Shown piece after piece: positions 52,735-64,000 of a DNA stretch of 64,000 nucleotides. Position 1 is the first letter of the stretch; every line of letters begins with the position of its first letter. The position numbers and the translations under genes were made by a program. A model generated the notes under the pieces. That model saw nothing but the letters and a program-made list of their open reading frames with translations, made no database searches and had not been told where the DNA came from. Origin of the DNA: Gonapodya prolifera JEL478. Taxonomy: Eukaryota > Monoblepharomycota > Monoblepharidomycetes > Monoblepharidales > Gonapodyaceae. The stretch lies in the NCBI GenBank assembly GCA_001574975.1, contig KQ965779.1, forward strand, positions 62,001-126,000, in the 5' to 3' direction.

Positions 52735-55700
52735 ATGTCACGTTCGGGCTCACTACAGAATATCGCGGGAACTGCTTCTGGGGGTGGAAGCCCGCCAACA
52801 ACTCTTCAAGAAGACCAAACACGTGCTCTTGAGGAAGCTCTCAATATAATCAAGGCGCAGGGCTATCATATGAAGAAGTGTCTCGTGAGCGTTACTTTGC
52901 GTTCATGTCGCTTGATACGAACAGGTTCATATGTCTTGAATTTGCATCGGCGGCCGTCTTCAGGAGGGAAATCGGCTTATGGACGCTTTGAAGCATTGCT
53001 CTACAATGCTGAATGAGCTTCGCACAGCGGCGTTGACCCCTAAAAACTACTATGAACTTTGTGAGTAGAAGTCGGTGTCGCATTCCTGTGAAGTTCATAA
53101 CACAAAGTTGGTTGTTCAAAGATATGGCCGTATTTGATGAAATGCGTCATCTGACCGCCTTCCTCTACGATGCTCACCTTCAGAAAAGGCACCACCTTTC
53201 CGATCTCTACGAACTTGTCCAATATGCCGGAAACATTGTCCCACGATTGTACTTAATGATTACTGTGGGATCCGTTTATATGCGTGTCTCCAAGCAGTTT
53301 CTTCCCCAATCGGCGGCAGCTAGAGTCGAGCCTACGGCATCCATGACGGAAGAGGTGCCCAAACCAAATCCCCCAACCGATCGATGGGAGGAGGATGTGC
53401 CACCTATCAAGGAGCTTATGAGAGATATGCTGGAGATGAGTCGGGGTGTACAACACCCGACGCGTGGTAAGGGGCGAAGGGCACAACGCGATTTCGAATT
53501 TGGTTTCGGTGCTGATGTTGTTCGGGATCTTAGGCCTGTTTCTCCGATTTTATCTTCAGCAAATGACTCGTGATTTTCTTCCGGATGGGAAGGTGGAGGG
53601 GTAAGCAGTTTTCCTTCCATATCGCGCCGTTGTCTGGATAATCTCAAAACACCTGTTACTCGACTGATCTCCTTCGCAGTCCACACGGGACTTTAAACGA
53701 CAGCATCACCTTTATCCTCCAGAACTTCATGGAAATGAATAAGCTCTGGGTTCGTCTGCAGTACCAAGGTCCGACCCGAGAGAGGGAGAAGAGGGAGCAA
53801 GAGCGGAAGGAGTTGCGACAACTCGTCGGAAGTAACATTGTGCGAGTATCGCAGCTCGATGGCGTTGATTTATCTGTCTACAAAGGGGTGAGTCAAGACG
53901 TCTTGTGATCAACGTTTCAAGGACGTCGTGCTCAACGATCGATTCGTCCATGAATTCGGAAAGTTGATCCTTCCGAGCATCCTGGATGAAGTTGTAAGCT
54001 GCAAGGATGTGATTGCCCAAGAATATCTCATGGAGGTGATCATTCAGGTTCGTGAAGTGGATTTAATCCTCTGTTTTAACCCTTTGTGGCTGACCGAAAT
54101 ATTGGCAGGTCTTCAGCGATGAGTTCCACATTCGAACTCTCGATCCCTTCTTATCAGCAGTTGCACAGCTGGCCAGACAGGTCGATGTCAAGCAAATTGT
54201 TATTAGTTTACTGGATAGATTTGCTGCGTATGCTTCAAGGACTCGAGAGGAGGAGCAAGAAGCGAGGAAGGAAGGTGAGCGCTATCGGTATGAAAAACAT
54301 AGATTGTTATATCACAATCTGACTTGATGGCTTCAGCATTGAGGCAGGCTTCAGAAGATGAGCAAGCAGTTGCGTCTCTCCAAGAGAAGTTCGCACAGAC
54401 ACCACCCAGGGGAATACCCTTGGATGTTCCCCTTTTCGATATCTTTTGGAACCAAATCGCTGAGCTGATAAAAGGACGACCAGAGTTCACCATCTCCGAT
54501 GTTGTGGCGTTGCTCCAGGGACTCCTCGGTTTGACGTTGGGATGTTATCCAGAGAAGCTCGATAACGTCGACCGGGTCATTGCATTGGCAGGTGATGCAG
54601 TCAAAGCCGCAATCGGAGTTTCTAGGTGAGACTTTACCTGGTGCTGACTTGTGTCGATAGGGCAACCTAATTCTGCAATCGCTCAGCCCCGATCTAGTCT
54701 CCGATAACTACGTCAACTTGATTTCATCCTTCCTCGCCTCCCCAATACTTCAGTACCAGTCGAACCTCTTGGTCCTTCTCCAGTTCCCCTCATCCTCTTC
54801 CCATCAAGCTACCCGCACGGGTCCTCTCGGAGGATCCTACACCCAATTACTTTCGATGCAAGCCTTCTTCCTTCGCCGTCGCGTCGGCGCACAGATCGCA
54901 GACACTTTGGGTCGCAACGGGATACTTATAGACACGAAGGACGGTGTTGACCTCGTTTTCGGAGAGCTCCTCAATGCTCTCGTACGGGACCAGCGAGATG
55001 GTGGACTTTTCGGTGAAGTAATGGAAAATGGTGCTGTTCCAACACCCGGACGCGGAACGGTGGATTGGGAGGATATTACGGAAGAGCAAGCAAAGGTAGC
55101 ACGTGTTGTTCAGCTTGTTCGGGCCAGCGATCCGACAGCGACCGTAAAAGGTGCTGCAGATAGCGAATTTACAGTGGGTGATCCCTTTCAACGTCTCGAT
55201 AGCTTGAAGCTCAAAATGCTTTGTTGTCCGCAGCTGTTGAAACACCTCCGGGACCATCTGAACGCAAGCGGAGATGTTAGGGTTCGCTTCACTGTGCCTG
55301 CTCTTGTTACCTCACTGTTCAAGTTGATTAGAAAGTACAAAAGCCTTGATTTGACGGTGAGGCCTCGGGGCAATTATTGCCGATGCCCTTCAAACTAACG
55401 CACGTCTGACTTTTCGAACTGAACCAGGACGAATCTGTGCATGCACAAATAGGCCTTGTCTTGGAATTTTTAGATGAAACCGTATCATCACTTCTTCGGT
55501 GTCGAGAGTACCTGGTGGACGACGATGCCCCTTCTGCACCCAGAGGCCTGGGTGATGGTCTCATGTCTCCGTTTGACCAAGCGCTGCGCTTGTTTCTGCA
55601 ATCGGCGACCGCTGCTGGCGAAGTTTCTTTCGAGGAACAAACTTTCGAGTTCTTCACTCAGGTGAGCATTCTAGTTTGAAACCCCCATTTACTTCATGTC

Positions 55701-56424
55701 TTCTTTTTGCTGACATTTGACGACCGCATAGGCCCTCACCGTCTTTGAAGACTCAATTGCCGACTCCCGTCAGCAGTTTACTGCTCTCACCCTGTTGACA
55801 GCTACCCTCCAACGAAATGCAATTCTGACCCAGGACCACTACTCCACCATTGCCGCCAAGATTACAGTGCACTTCTCGCGACTCCTCCGCCGAACAGATC
55901 AGTGTCGTGGGCTACTCATCGCATCGCATCTGTACTGGGATAACCCCGGTTGGCCGCAGGATTCAGGAAGGAGATCTGCCGAAGTGGTGGACAGAGCGAG
56001 AGAAATTGCTGTCGGGCTCAAGGACCCCGGCCTCACTGCTGGTTTATTGGTTGAGGTTTTGGAGAAAGTTGTTTGGTACTTTGCCAAGGGGAACGAGACG
56101 GTGAGTAGACGGCTTTGTTTGACACTTCGGAACTCTTTTTCTACTAACAACCCGAATTAGATCTCTGCGCTATCTGTATCCGCTCTCGTAGAGCACATCA
56201 CCAACTTCTTGTCTTCGCTAGAGACCGCGTCTTCAGCTCCATCAACTCCACCAGGTGCTTTTGACAGACCGAGGTCACGTGTTCCCGAGCAAGCAGGCCG
56301 ACACTTCCGTAACGTTCTATCCCTTATCCGAACGAGGCGGGATGAGGCGATTAAGGCGAGAGGCTCTGGTGTCGGTGAAATGACGGTGGGCGGGGGTAGG
56401 TTTGCAGATGTGATCGTGCGGTAA
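52735..56424 (+). CDS. VPS35: Retromer subunit VPS35
   Basis: Twelve exons join in correct phase to 980 residues: 52735-52884, 52964-53060, 53122-53466, 53534-53600, 53680-53887, 53964-54047, 54109-54274, 54337-54625, 54687-55356, 55428-55661, 55732-56100 and 56161-56424. The N-terminal VPS26-binding part is clear: [40 protein letters not shown], the P-R-L-Y-L core, and R-G-V-Q-H-P. The HEAT solenoid follows ([23 protein letters not shown]) and the C-terminal VPS29-binding part (A-G-E-V-S-F-E, Y-F-A-K-G-N). Retromer sorts cargo from endosomes to Golgi or plasma membrane. Insertions after about 240 and 560 are longer than in yeast. An ATG at 52678 could add 19 residues. Confidence 0.95.
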
Positions 56425-56569
56425 GCACGAAAGGGTTTCGGATTTTAGAAGCATCATGACGAATCATAAAAAGATATAAAATAACTTTTGCAACAATTGG
56501 ACACATTGGTTTTGCATTGAATCAAGATTCTGATCTCACGTTACAGACCAAAAGAAAAGAAGAGGAGAT

Positions 56570-56588
56570 CCCCCCCCCCCCCCCCCCC
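56570..56588. repeat. Poly-C run of 19
   Basis: Nineteen consecutive C after VPS35, in the short spacer before the convergent PAS-GATA gene. Such runs are assembly-sensitive. On the other strand it is a G-run that could form a quadruplex in the 3' region of the PAS-GATA transcript. Confidence 0.9.
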
Positions 56589-56708
56589 GCAATCTCCCAA
56601 CCCATCAGAATCACGAATTTTTCCGAGCGCACAGAACGTTAAGCGGTCATCTCCCTAACTCTCTTCATTTCAAGACAGGACCCATACTTCTCAGCTGCAC
56701 CAAACTGA

Positions 56709-59700
56709 TCAACGGTACACACCTTGCCCATATCCCCCCTGATACGGTTGCTGTCCCGGCGGCTGCGGCGGTGGTGGGTACGGCCCCTGCCCTGGCACCC
56801 CGTAGTTGTATGGGTCCATACCATACCCAGGTACTGGTCTGACGGGTCCAGACCACACTCCAGGAGGTGGCCCATAGTATCCGCCAGGTGGGGGGACGCC
56901 ATATCCAGCTTGGTCAGGGCCACCCCAAGGAGATCGACCGTACGGGTCCATATATCCCGGGTGTATTGGGGGCGGGTGACCTCGTCCGTAAGGATCCGGC
57001 GATTGATGAGCACCGTCGACCGACCCCGCATCTCTCAAAGGGGAAACTTGCTGCGACGTCGTCTGCGGGGTTCCTCCCACGGCTCCACCACCACCTGCAA
57101 GCGCCGAAGAGAGCCCCAAAAGAGCGGTAGCTGCTTGGCGCCCTTGATCCTCCCAAGGTTGTCTGGGAGGTCCCGGCTGCGGTGGGGGAGAGGACGATGA
57201 GTGACGCCGGGCCCGTTTTGCGGGTGGTGGACTCGCAAGCCCTGAAGGGGGAGCTTGGGGCGCCACGATGTATGGATCGGCGGTGACGCGGGGAGCGGAC
57301 ACGGTGGCGCCCGGTCGACCACGACCCGCTTTGGTACCTCTGGCGTATTTCAGCCCACAAGCGTTGCACAGACTATGCAAAAGAGTGGGTGAGGATCTCA
57401 ACTAATATTCTGTATATACAACTCTTGAAGACCCACCTCCTCGGCCCGCTCGGCCCCTTTCTCCACTCGGGGCTCGTCGTCACACCACAAAACTCGCACA
57501 TGGGATGCCCCGACCCGTCACCCCCTTGCGCCACCGCCTGCGCCTGCGCGGCGACCTGGCGATTCCCCGCACCATGCTTGCGCCCACTTCGCCCCGACGG
57601 TGCAACGACGGGTTCCGGGATCGAAGGCGGCGGGGCGTACGCGCGCGGAGGAGGGTAGCCCGCATACGCGTCATACGGAGGTGGAGGTGGGTAGTAACCC
57701 CCAGGAGCGTCCCAGGGCAAGCCCGAGGGGGGGTACGGCTGGGCTGCTGGAGGGGCTCCCGGAGGACGCGGGGGAGCGCCCTGTGGATACGCCTGTCGAA
57801 GCGCTGGCGATGGATCTGTGGGCGCCCCCGGCGGGGTTGTCATGTATCCGTACGCCGAGGCCGGATCTAGGGGATATCCAGGCGCAGGAGCGGGCGCGGG
57901 TGCAGGAGGACCCCCCTGCGCATGCGGAGCCCATGCCGGCGTCGTGTGGCTGTACAACGGCTGCTGGGTGGCTGGCGGTGGAGCCGATGCAGGTGCGGGT
58001 GCGGGTGCTTCAGCGAGCTCCGAGAATGCCATCGTGAGGCCCGAGAAGCGGAAGAACACCGAATTCGCGGGACGCGGCGCGGGCTCGTCACCGGTTGGTG
58101 CGTTCGGGTCCCTGTACGCCGCACCGTGCCGTATCATCACGGAACCGCCGCCGGTGCCCTCGTACAGAGCACCGCGTGGCGCGGCGCCCTGTCGGGCCAG
58201 GAGGACCGCCATGTCGGAGGAGGAGACGATGGAGTCAAGGGTGACGGCCGGTCCTGGCATCGTGGTGGAGGAAGATTGATCGGGAAGTTGCCACGCAGGG
58301 AGTGGAGCGGTGGCGGTGAGGTGGCGCCAGTTTGGAGCGGGGAAGGCGAGAAGAAGAGTGCGTGTTATGGGGTGGTAGAGGTGGAGGGTGCGTGTCGGGG
58401 TACCGAAGGGTGGGTTTGGGGGATCTGAAGTACGAAGGGGGGCACAGTACGTCAAGTACATAAACAGGTGACGCAGGAAAGGAAGAACGTCGAAGTTTTG
58501 TTCGGGGGGTATTCTTTCCCATTTCATCACGTCCCCACACCGGTAGCATCGCGTCTCCCACCCAAACATATGCTCCTCCGATCTCGACTCACCTGCCGCC
58601 TTGGGCGCGTCATTCCCTTCCAGCGCCTTCAACAATTCTCTCAGCTCGTTCACGTCGTATGATTCCGGTGCGTCCGAGGTTGTACAGGTGTGGAGGTGCG
58701 GTGAGCCGGGAGGGGGGGCTGGAAGGGGGGTGGGAAGTGAAGNGGGGGGGGGGAAAGCAAGTAGGAAGTGAGTACGAGTGACGGTGCATTGGGGTTTGTG
58801 GACGATGGGTTAAGAGACACAGGTCTCCTTGTTTGATAGCGCTTGGATGGTCACTCCTTCCTCACTCCGCCCTCCCCATCGCTCCACCACGTCCACTCCC
58901 GCTAACTTCCCACCACTGCTCATCCACCCGCCTACCCCTCCATCCCCCCATCTAAACTCACCCTCCTTACTCTCCACATGAAAGAACGCCACGACCCTAT
59001 TCCCATCCACGCAGCTCGTCACCATATCGACAATGACGTAGGACCCGTCGGCGCCGTCTGGGTCAGTTGGGAGGGAGGTCGGCCAGGATGGGAGCGTGGA
59101 GGAGAGTGTGGGGGAGAGGGAGAGAGAGTGTGTGGTAGAACGGTCTGACACGACGGACTTTGTGTCGACGGGTCCCGAGGTGCTCGGTTCTTGTTTTGGC
59201 ACAGAGGTCGAGGAGGTCTTTGACTCGGCTGGGTGCTCGAGTTTGACGGGGGATGAGGGGGGAGGTGACTCGGTCTTGGTGTCGTGAGGTTTGGGAACGG
59301 CCCCGGCGGACACTTCTGGCTCTTGCTTTACCGGGTCTGTGGTGTCCTCGGACTTGCCGTTGGAGGCTTCCTTGAGGGCTGGTCGCTCGTTGATGGGAGA
59401 AGTCGCACCAGGTTCTGGGGGTGTCGTCGTGGACGTGACGTTAGAAGCCGGAGAAAGGCGACCGTCGGACGGAAAAAGGGCGTCGACGGCGGAGTCGTGG
59501 GTGGAGGTGATGGGAAGCGAGGGTTTGGTGTCTGGGTTTGACTTGATCGTTGGTTCCGACGCGAGGTGAGCAAGGTCCGAGACGGCTTTTGAAATGTTTC
59601 GAAGACGGCATCTGAGAGAAGTGAGTGGTTTTTGATGAGAGAATGCAGAAAGGAAAATGGAGTAGGAGATGGGGAGAGTGTCCATTCGATACTGACCTGG

Positions 59701-59980
59701 TGACGGAACCATACAGTGTGTTTCGAGCCACGAAGGAAGCAAGGTCTCTTGCAGCCAGCGGCCTCTCTACCGGGTGCAACAGGTCGAAAAGACACCGCCC
59801 CTGCAAGAGTTGGGCCCAGTTGAGCAGTCCGCGCGAGTCTTCCGATATCGACTTTTTCATTGCCGGTGACAGGTAGTGAATAGCGAAGTCTGGCGCGGAG
59901 CACAGTGCCCAGAAGCAGCTCATCGCGGGTGGTGGGGAATGAGGCGGCATCGTGTCGCCCCAGGAGGGAGATGAGGACAT
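56709..59980 (-). CDS. PAS-domain plus single GATA zinc-finger protein (white-collar-2-like)
   Basis: Exons 59697-59980, 58821-59611, 57437-58718 and 56709-57372 on the minus strand, correct phases, 1006 residues. Exon 1 is a PAS-like start (C-F-W-A-L-C-S-A-P-D-F-A-I-H-Y-L-S-P, L-L-H-P-V-E-R). Then come a Ser/Pro/Glu-rich linker, a second conserved region (H-T-C-T-T-S-D-A-P-E-S-Y, W-E-T-R-C-Y-R-C-G, P-F-L-R-H-L-F-M-Y-L), a Pro/Ala-rich stretch, and a C-x2-C/C-x2-C GATA finger (C-E-F-C-G-V-T-T-S-P-E-W-R-K then L-C-N-A-C-G-L-K-Y) split by an intron, as in many fungal GATA genes. A Pro/Gly/Tyr tail ends it. WC-2 partners a blue-light sensor to bind GATA sites. No LOV flavin motif (N-C-R-F-L) is seen, so this would be the partner, not the photoreceptor. 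The exon 2 end uses a GTGTCT donor, moderately secure. Confidence 0.7.
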
Positions 59981-60600
59981 TGCGCGGTTCGCTAGCGCGT
60001 GCAGGGTGATAGCGAGATGCGATGGCGTGAGGGAGACGCAGAGGCCGGCAGAGAGACGCGTCGATCGAGCGAAAGTGGCTGCGAGTTGGCGGAGGGAGGG
60101 CGACGACGCGAGCGAAGCGACGGGGCGGGTGAGTGAGGATTCTTCTCCAATCGAATCGGATCGGCGATGAAGGCAGATCGTGATCGCAGGCGGCTTCTTC
60201 TTAGGGACAATTCACTCTTCCATCCCCGGAGAGAATACGTGACGGTACGCACCGGGTCCGGTCAGACAGTCGTGCTGGAATTCGTCCCGCCTCTTTACTT
60301 TGCGCGGTTCAGTGCCACATCAACCGCTTTCCTTTTTTTCAGGCCCGAGGACTGCACCGTAATGTCACCTCAAAGTATCTCCTTTGGTGGAATCCACCCT
60401 CGATCGGACCGGGTCACCACTTTCGGAGAACCGAATGGTTGTATTTTCTTGATCCGGCTCGATATGTATTCTGAATGGGAAAAGAATAATACGTGCCCTG
60501 GGGCCGTCCCTGTTTGCCAAGTCATTTCACCGGAGATCGACAGGTCGGGCCGTCTATTGAACAATCAACGGTATTGTTATTATTCTTTCTAGAATGAAAA
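59981..60600 (+). other. PAS-GATA promoter side; possible small ORF 60167-60592
   Basis: The PAS-GATA gene starts here, facing left. A 141-codon frame at 60167-60592 on the plus strand has no recognised domain; its mix includes many Arg and Tyr residues. I do not regard it as established. Confidence 0.25.
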
Positions 60601-63600
60601 TCTGCTTCTCACCCCTTGGATGTTCAACTGAATTGCGTGGCGTTACACGCAAAACGTCCCGCACAATTACCAAAAAGGGCGAACAAACAATGGAGGTGTA
60701 TCTGCTGCAAATTGAGAAATTCCTCCTACCGTTTGAACGCGGGCATGCAGATGCAGATGGGACTACACCATCAGTTTTGTGGCTGTTGTGCTCTGCGGTG
60801 GTGGTGCTGTGGAAAACTTAACTTCAAAAGGCCTTTTTGGTGGAGAGGTTTGATGATATTGTGCTTTCAAAACTTGGCAATTGGAGCAAGGGAGTGTGGA
60901 ACATGCAGGTGTTGAAATTTTCCATGGTTCCAAATCTGTGACAGAGATTGAGCTCTTGAGTCCCATGAGATATGTCCCTAATGACATTGTGCAGGGTCCA
61001 GGCATTGCACTTCTCTTGCAAGCATTCCTGCACATTTTGACAATCCGAGGCATGTGTTTAAACATCATCAATGTGGATTCCCCCATTGCACCACCAACAA
61101 AGCATGCTGCCCCTGATGATGAGAGTGGCCACCAGAGCATCCAGAAGTTGCAGGGCAATGGCTACAGTAACAGGAATTGGGACAATTGTCAGCAAGACCA
61201 CAACCACTTCCCCCCGCATGGAAATTGTTCTCACTCCTGTGAGTATGACAACCATGACAAGGCTGGTGACAACCATGGTGGCCCTTCCACCAACAATCCC
61301 CCTCACCCCGCCACCTTCTGACCTGCGACCGCTGTGGGCAGGAGAGGCACACTGTGTGCACCTGCAAGTATAGCAGCTACATTGCATCACAGATCAAGGT
61401 GCTTTTGGAAGAGGATGAGCATTGTGACCACCAAGGTGATCACAACTACAAGGGTGGTTGCAATACCAACAACAGGCACAACAACAGAAATAACAATTTC
61501 TACAGGAAGTGAATGGGACAATAGGCTCATTGGGTGGTCATTGCCAGGGCAATAACCGTACGGATGTGCACAGCACTTCTGGGCATAGCACTGAAGGGTA
61601 GCACAAGCACCCTTTCTACTTAGAGTACACTTAGCAACTCTTGTACTGTGTTGTAGTTTTGTGGGTTACAAATAAATCTAGACTGAAACACCATTAGAAA
61701 TGGTACTTCAACAAACTATTTGAATGTATACTAAAACATTGGTGAGAGTAATGGGGAATAATGTGAAAAATCTGAGGCAATTTGGAACCACTTGACATAG
61801 AACTGTTTGCACTCATCCCTCCTCATGTGCAGGTATGGCTCTGGTCCACTATTGCTTCAATTGAGATTCATTTATCTGTTGCTCTCCCCATATCCCATGT
61901 CATTGACAGAGTGTCAATGAACCTGTGTGGATATTCCACATTCCCTTTTGGTCATCTTGCACACTGCCACTTTATTACAAAAGGTATGTACAGGTTTATG
62001 TAACATGCTGAGCTCTCCAAAAACAACTGCACTCATATTGTATCACAAGGTGACACTTTGCCCAGACATTGTCCACAGTGGTTGAACCATGCATGAGGTG
62101 ACTGCACCCGAGCATGGCAGTAGTGCACCATCCACAAGCAAGGTTTGGATTTCTTGCAACCCTGAAGGGCACAAAGTATGTTTTGTTGTTGTTTGTGGCA
62201 CATCACCCTTGCAGCCCAATCCAATTGGCAAAGCAACAGCAGTGGTCCATTCCCCCATGGAAGAACGGGAGAATGGAAGACAAACATATGAAGTGTGGTG
62301 ATGGATGGTGGGATACTGAATTGTATAGGAGTGGCAATAAGCCTTTCTACCAGCACAATCAACACTGATTACTGCCACAGATTGGTTTGGTTGCAACAGC
62401 AATTGTCCTGGCAAGTTTTGGCAATGTAACTCTGGGGGCCATCTGGGTGATTGGAGTGATTGGTGTGCAAACGTGGACTTCAATTACGATATTTGGTTGC
62501 AAAGGTGCTTCCATACATGTTGCTTCAATTGGTGAAATTGGCTATTGGTGCAGATTACCATGAGAGATACCAAAAGTTCCAACCTGGAAGGGTGGTGGGC
62601 CCAAATGATAAGGGGATTTCATTGAAGTGAAAGATTGCTTCACAGGGACATCAGCATAATCAAGGGAGAATTCCACAATGACAGTTTGGCAAGGGTTTCT
62701 GGAATTCTGATGTGGAGATCAGATAGCATGTGGAGAAGGAGGTGAGAGCTCCTGTCACCCAAGCAACATAACATGCTGGTGGCCTCCAAACAAATTGTGT
62801 ACCCCATTGTGCCTGAATAGGCTTGCACACAGATGGCGCCTTAGTGTTCAAGCTTAGGAGTGAAAGCGTCACCCTCCTAATTAATTCACCTCTATCTTTT
62901 GGTCTTATTGGGGTGGGTTACCATTATAGGAAATTGTAACCATTATAGAGATGGAGATTTATTCAGGATTGCTCCTATACCTGGTGGCTCTGCACCTTCA
63001 CCAAAGATTCAAAAGATTCATTGGAACCACTACAGTGGTGAGTGCAAGGTTACACTGACATCTGGAATCAACCATTTGTATCAAGACTGCCAAGCTCTAA
63101 TAGCTGGCGTCTAGTACTGGAATTGCCAGATCATGGAGAGCACAGGAAGCATGATCGAGAGAGGTGACTCCTTTTGGTCCAGAAGCACCTCAGAACACTG
63201 TTATTTCCTCAGGGAATTGTTTGGCACACACATATTTGCCAGTATTTGGATTATTTCACAAGAATCAATTATGTTTTAGTGTTGATTCCATAACCACCAG
63301 ATGACCATTCAAGTTATCCCCTACAAAAAGCTTGGAATCACAAAGCAGCATGTTACTGGTTCATGGCTTCACCATTGCCAGCAAAGCCTTTGTGACTGTG
63401 CGGCTATGGGCTGACTTCACTTCCATCTTTTTCAAGTGGACTCTGAGTTCCCCAACCCTATTGAAGGTTCAATCACCCCAGATATTGAGTCAGGCACTTG
63501 GTTCAATAACAGCTTGGATCCAACAGAGGCAATTTATCTCCTGATCAAACATAAGCATGAAGCTTGTACAAAAGCGCACATAGAGGGATTTAGTGCCCAA

Positions 63601-64000
63601 AACAGCAGAGCTTTCAATGGAAACAACTACAACTCGGACAACCAACCTGAACAAATCCAGTCATTCCAGTCAGTCGGAGACCTCCATGTCTTCCATAATG
63701 TGGCTCTTCAATCCCCACCAGGCGCAACCATCTTGGTGTCAGACAAGTTGTTGCAACTCTTAGTGACTGGGGATGCTGTAGCAGGCACAGGTGCCCCTCA
63801 GTTCATCACCAAGACCACTAATCCCACAACTAAATTGATGAGCGTGGTGGATGCAAACAGTGAGCAACACCTGCTATTTGAAGATATTGGAGCTCCAAGC
63901 GCAGTTGTCAGTGATGATGTGCAGCCAGGTGTTCACACTGTCTTGACAAAGGAAGAAGTGAAAAACAAAAAGCCAGGTAAGTAATCACATTGCCAATCAC
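60600..64000. mobile_element. Unclassified low-GC repeat-like region, reaching the window edge
   Basis: Base composition drops to that of the elements at 6-9 kb and 39-43 kb, and no host-type gene is seen. Plus-strand pieces include a CCHC zinc-knuckle-like block at about 61325-61365 (C-D-R-C-G-Q-E-R-H-T-V-C-T-C, spacing C-x2-C-x4-H-x4-C) and a Gly/Asp-rich frame 63436-63984 (E-A-I-Y-L-L-I-K-H-K-H-E, then S-P-P-G-A-T-I-L-V-S-D) that meets a GTAAGT splice site. It may be an LTR or DNA element with many breaks. Neither transposase, integrase nor reverse transcriptase was recognised, so the family stays open. Confidence 0.4.

Noticed and set aside
53888-53921. 34-base intron in VPS35
   Set aside because: A second acceptor at 53962-53963 gives a normal 76-base intron and matches the VPS35 sequence (K-G-L-I-L-P) better.
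61058-61390. Val-rich minus-strand ORF as a membrane protein
   Set aside because: Mirror of a His/Asn-rich plus-strand stretch ending in the zinc knuckle; no start context and no homologue recognised.
1-64000. CRISPR array, tRNA or rRNA genes
   Set aside because: No regularly spaced identical repeats, and no clover-leaf with a GGTTCGA-type loop or rRNA-like stretch noticed by eye. A tRNAscan run would be decisive.

Overview
The window reads as nuclear DNA of a fungus. Genes are compact, split by 45-120 base GT-AG introns, and sit 100-900 bases apart; some GC-rich spacers are longer. I infer an early-diverging zoosporic (chytrid-like) fungus. The reasons are a leucine-rich-repeat/transmembrane/SH3 protein, a dynactin p25 subunit, an annexin, a membrane-anchored GH46 chitosanase with an intron, and a PAS plus single-GATA-finger regulator. 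This placement is inference, not proof. Exon joins below were made by eye from reading frame, splice phase and family similarity.

Layout. 0.5-5.6 kb: a glutathione S-transferase, an SH3 protein, and an LRR-TM-SH3 receptor-like gene. 6.1-9.4 kb: a broken integrase/chromodomain/Ulp1-type mobile element, with a hAT fragment lodged in it. 9.7-13 kb: an LTR-like stretch, a C-terminal piece of a DUF5054-like glycosidase, and a second GST. 13-17 kb: a Reeler-type secreted protein, a decayed MYND gene and an F-box gene. 17-24.5 kb: tandem copies of an unrecognised gene family and of GH46 chitosanase, one intact and one decayed, ending in a RING-type gene that abuts the decayed chitosanase head to head. 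25-30 kb: an annexin with an in-frame stop, a DsbA/FrnE-like oxidoreductase, and the mitochondrial Fe-S scaffold ISCU. 32.4-39 kb: a cluster of three otherwise dissimilar genes sharing a gap-free 38-residue motif, cut by an intron at the same codon. 39.4-43.6 kb: a hAT transposon followed by LTR-element remains. 44.7-49.6 kb: a hypothetical gene, a MYND gene and a single-pass membrane protein. 49.7-60 kb: DCTN5 (dynactin p25), an unknown membrane protein, VPS35 (retromer) and a PAS-GATA regulator. 60.6-64 kb: low-GC, repeat-like sequence that I could not classify.

Most genes are unrelated housekeeping or signalling genes, with no operon-like logic. Two regions stand out. One is the three-gene motif cluster at 32-39 kb, which is the best candidate here for an undescribed gene family. 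The other is the 17-24.5 kb block, where tandem duplication has copied a secreted/cell-wall gene together with the 3' end of its neighbour, and decay is visible in several stages. Several host genes (annexin, DCTN5, Reeler protein, one chitosanase, one MYND gene) carry frame or splice defects. These could be real pseudogenes or assembly errors; raw reads would tell.
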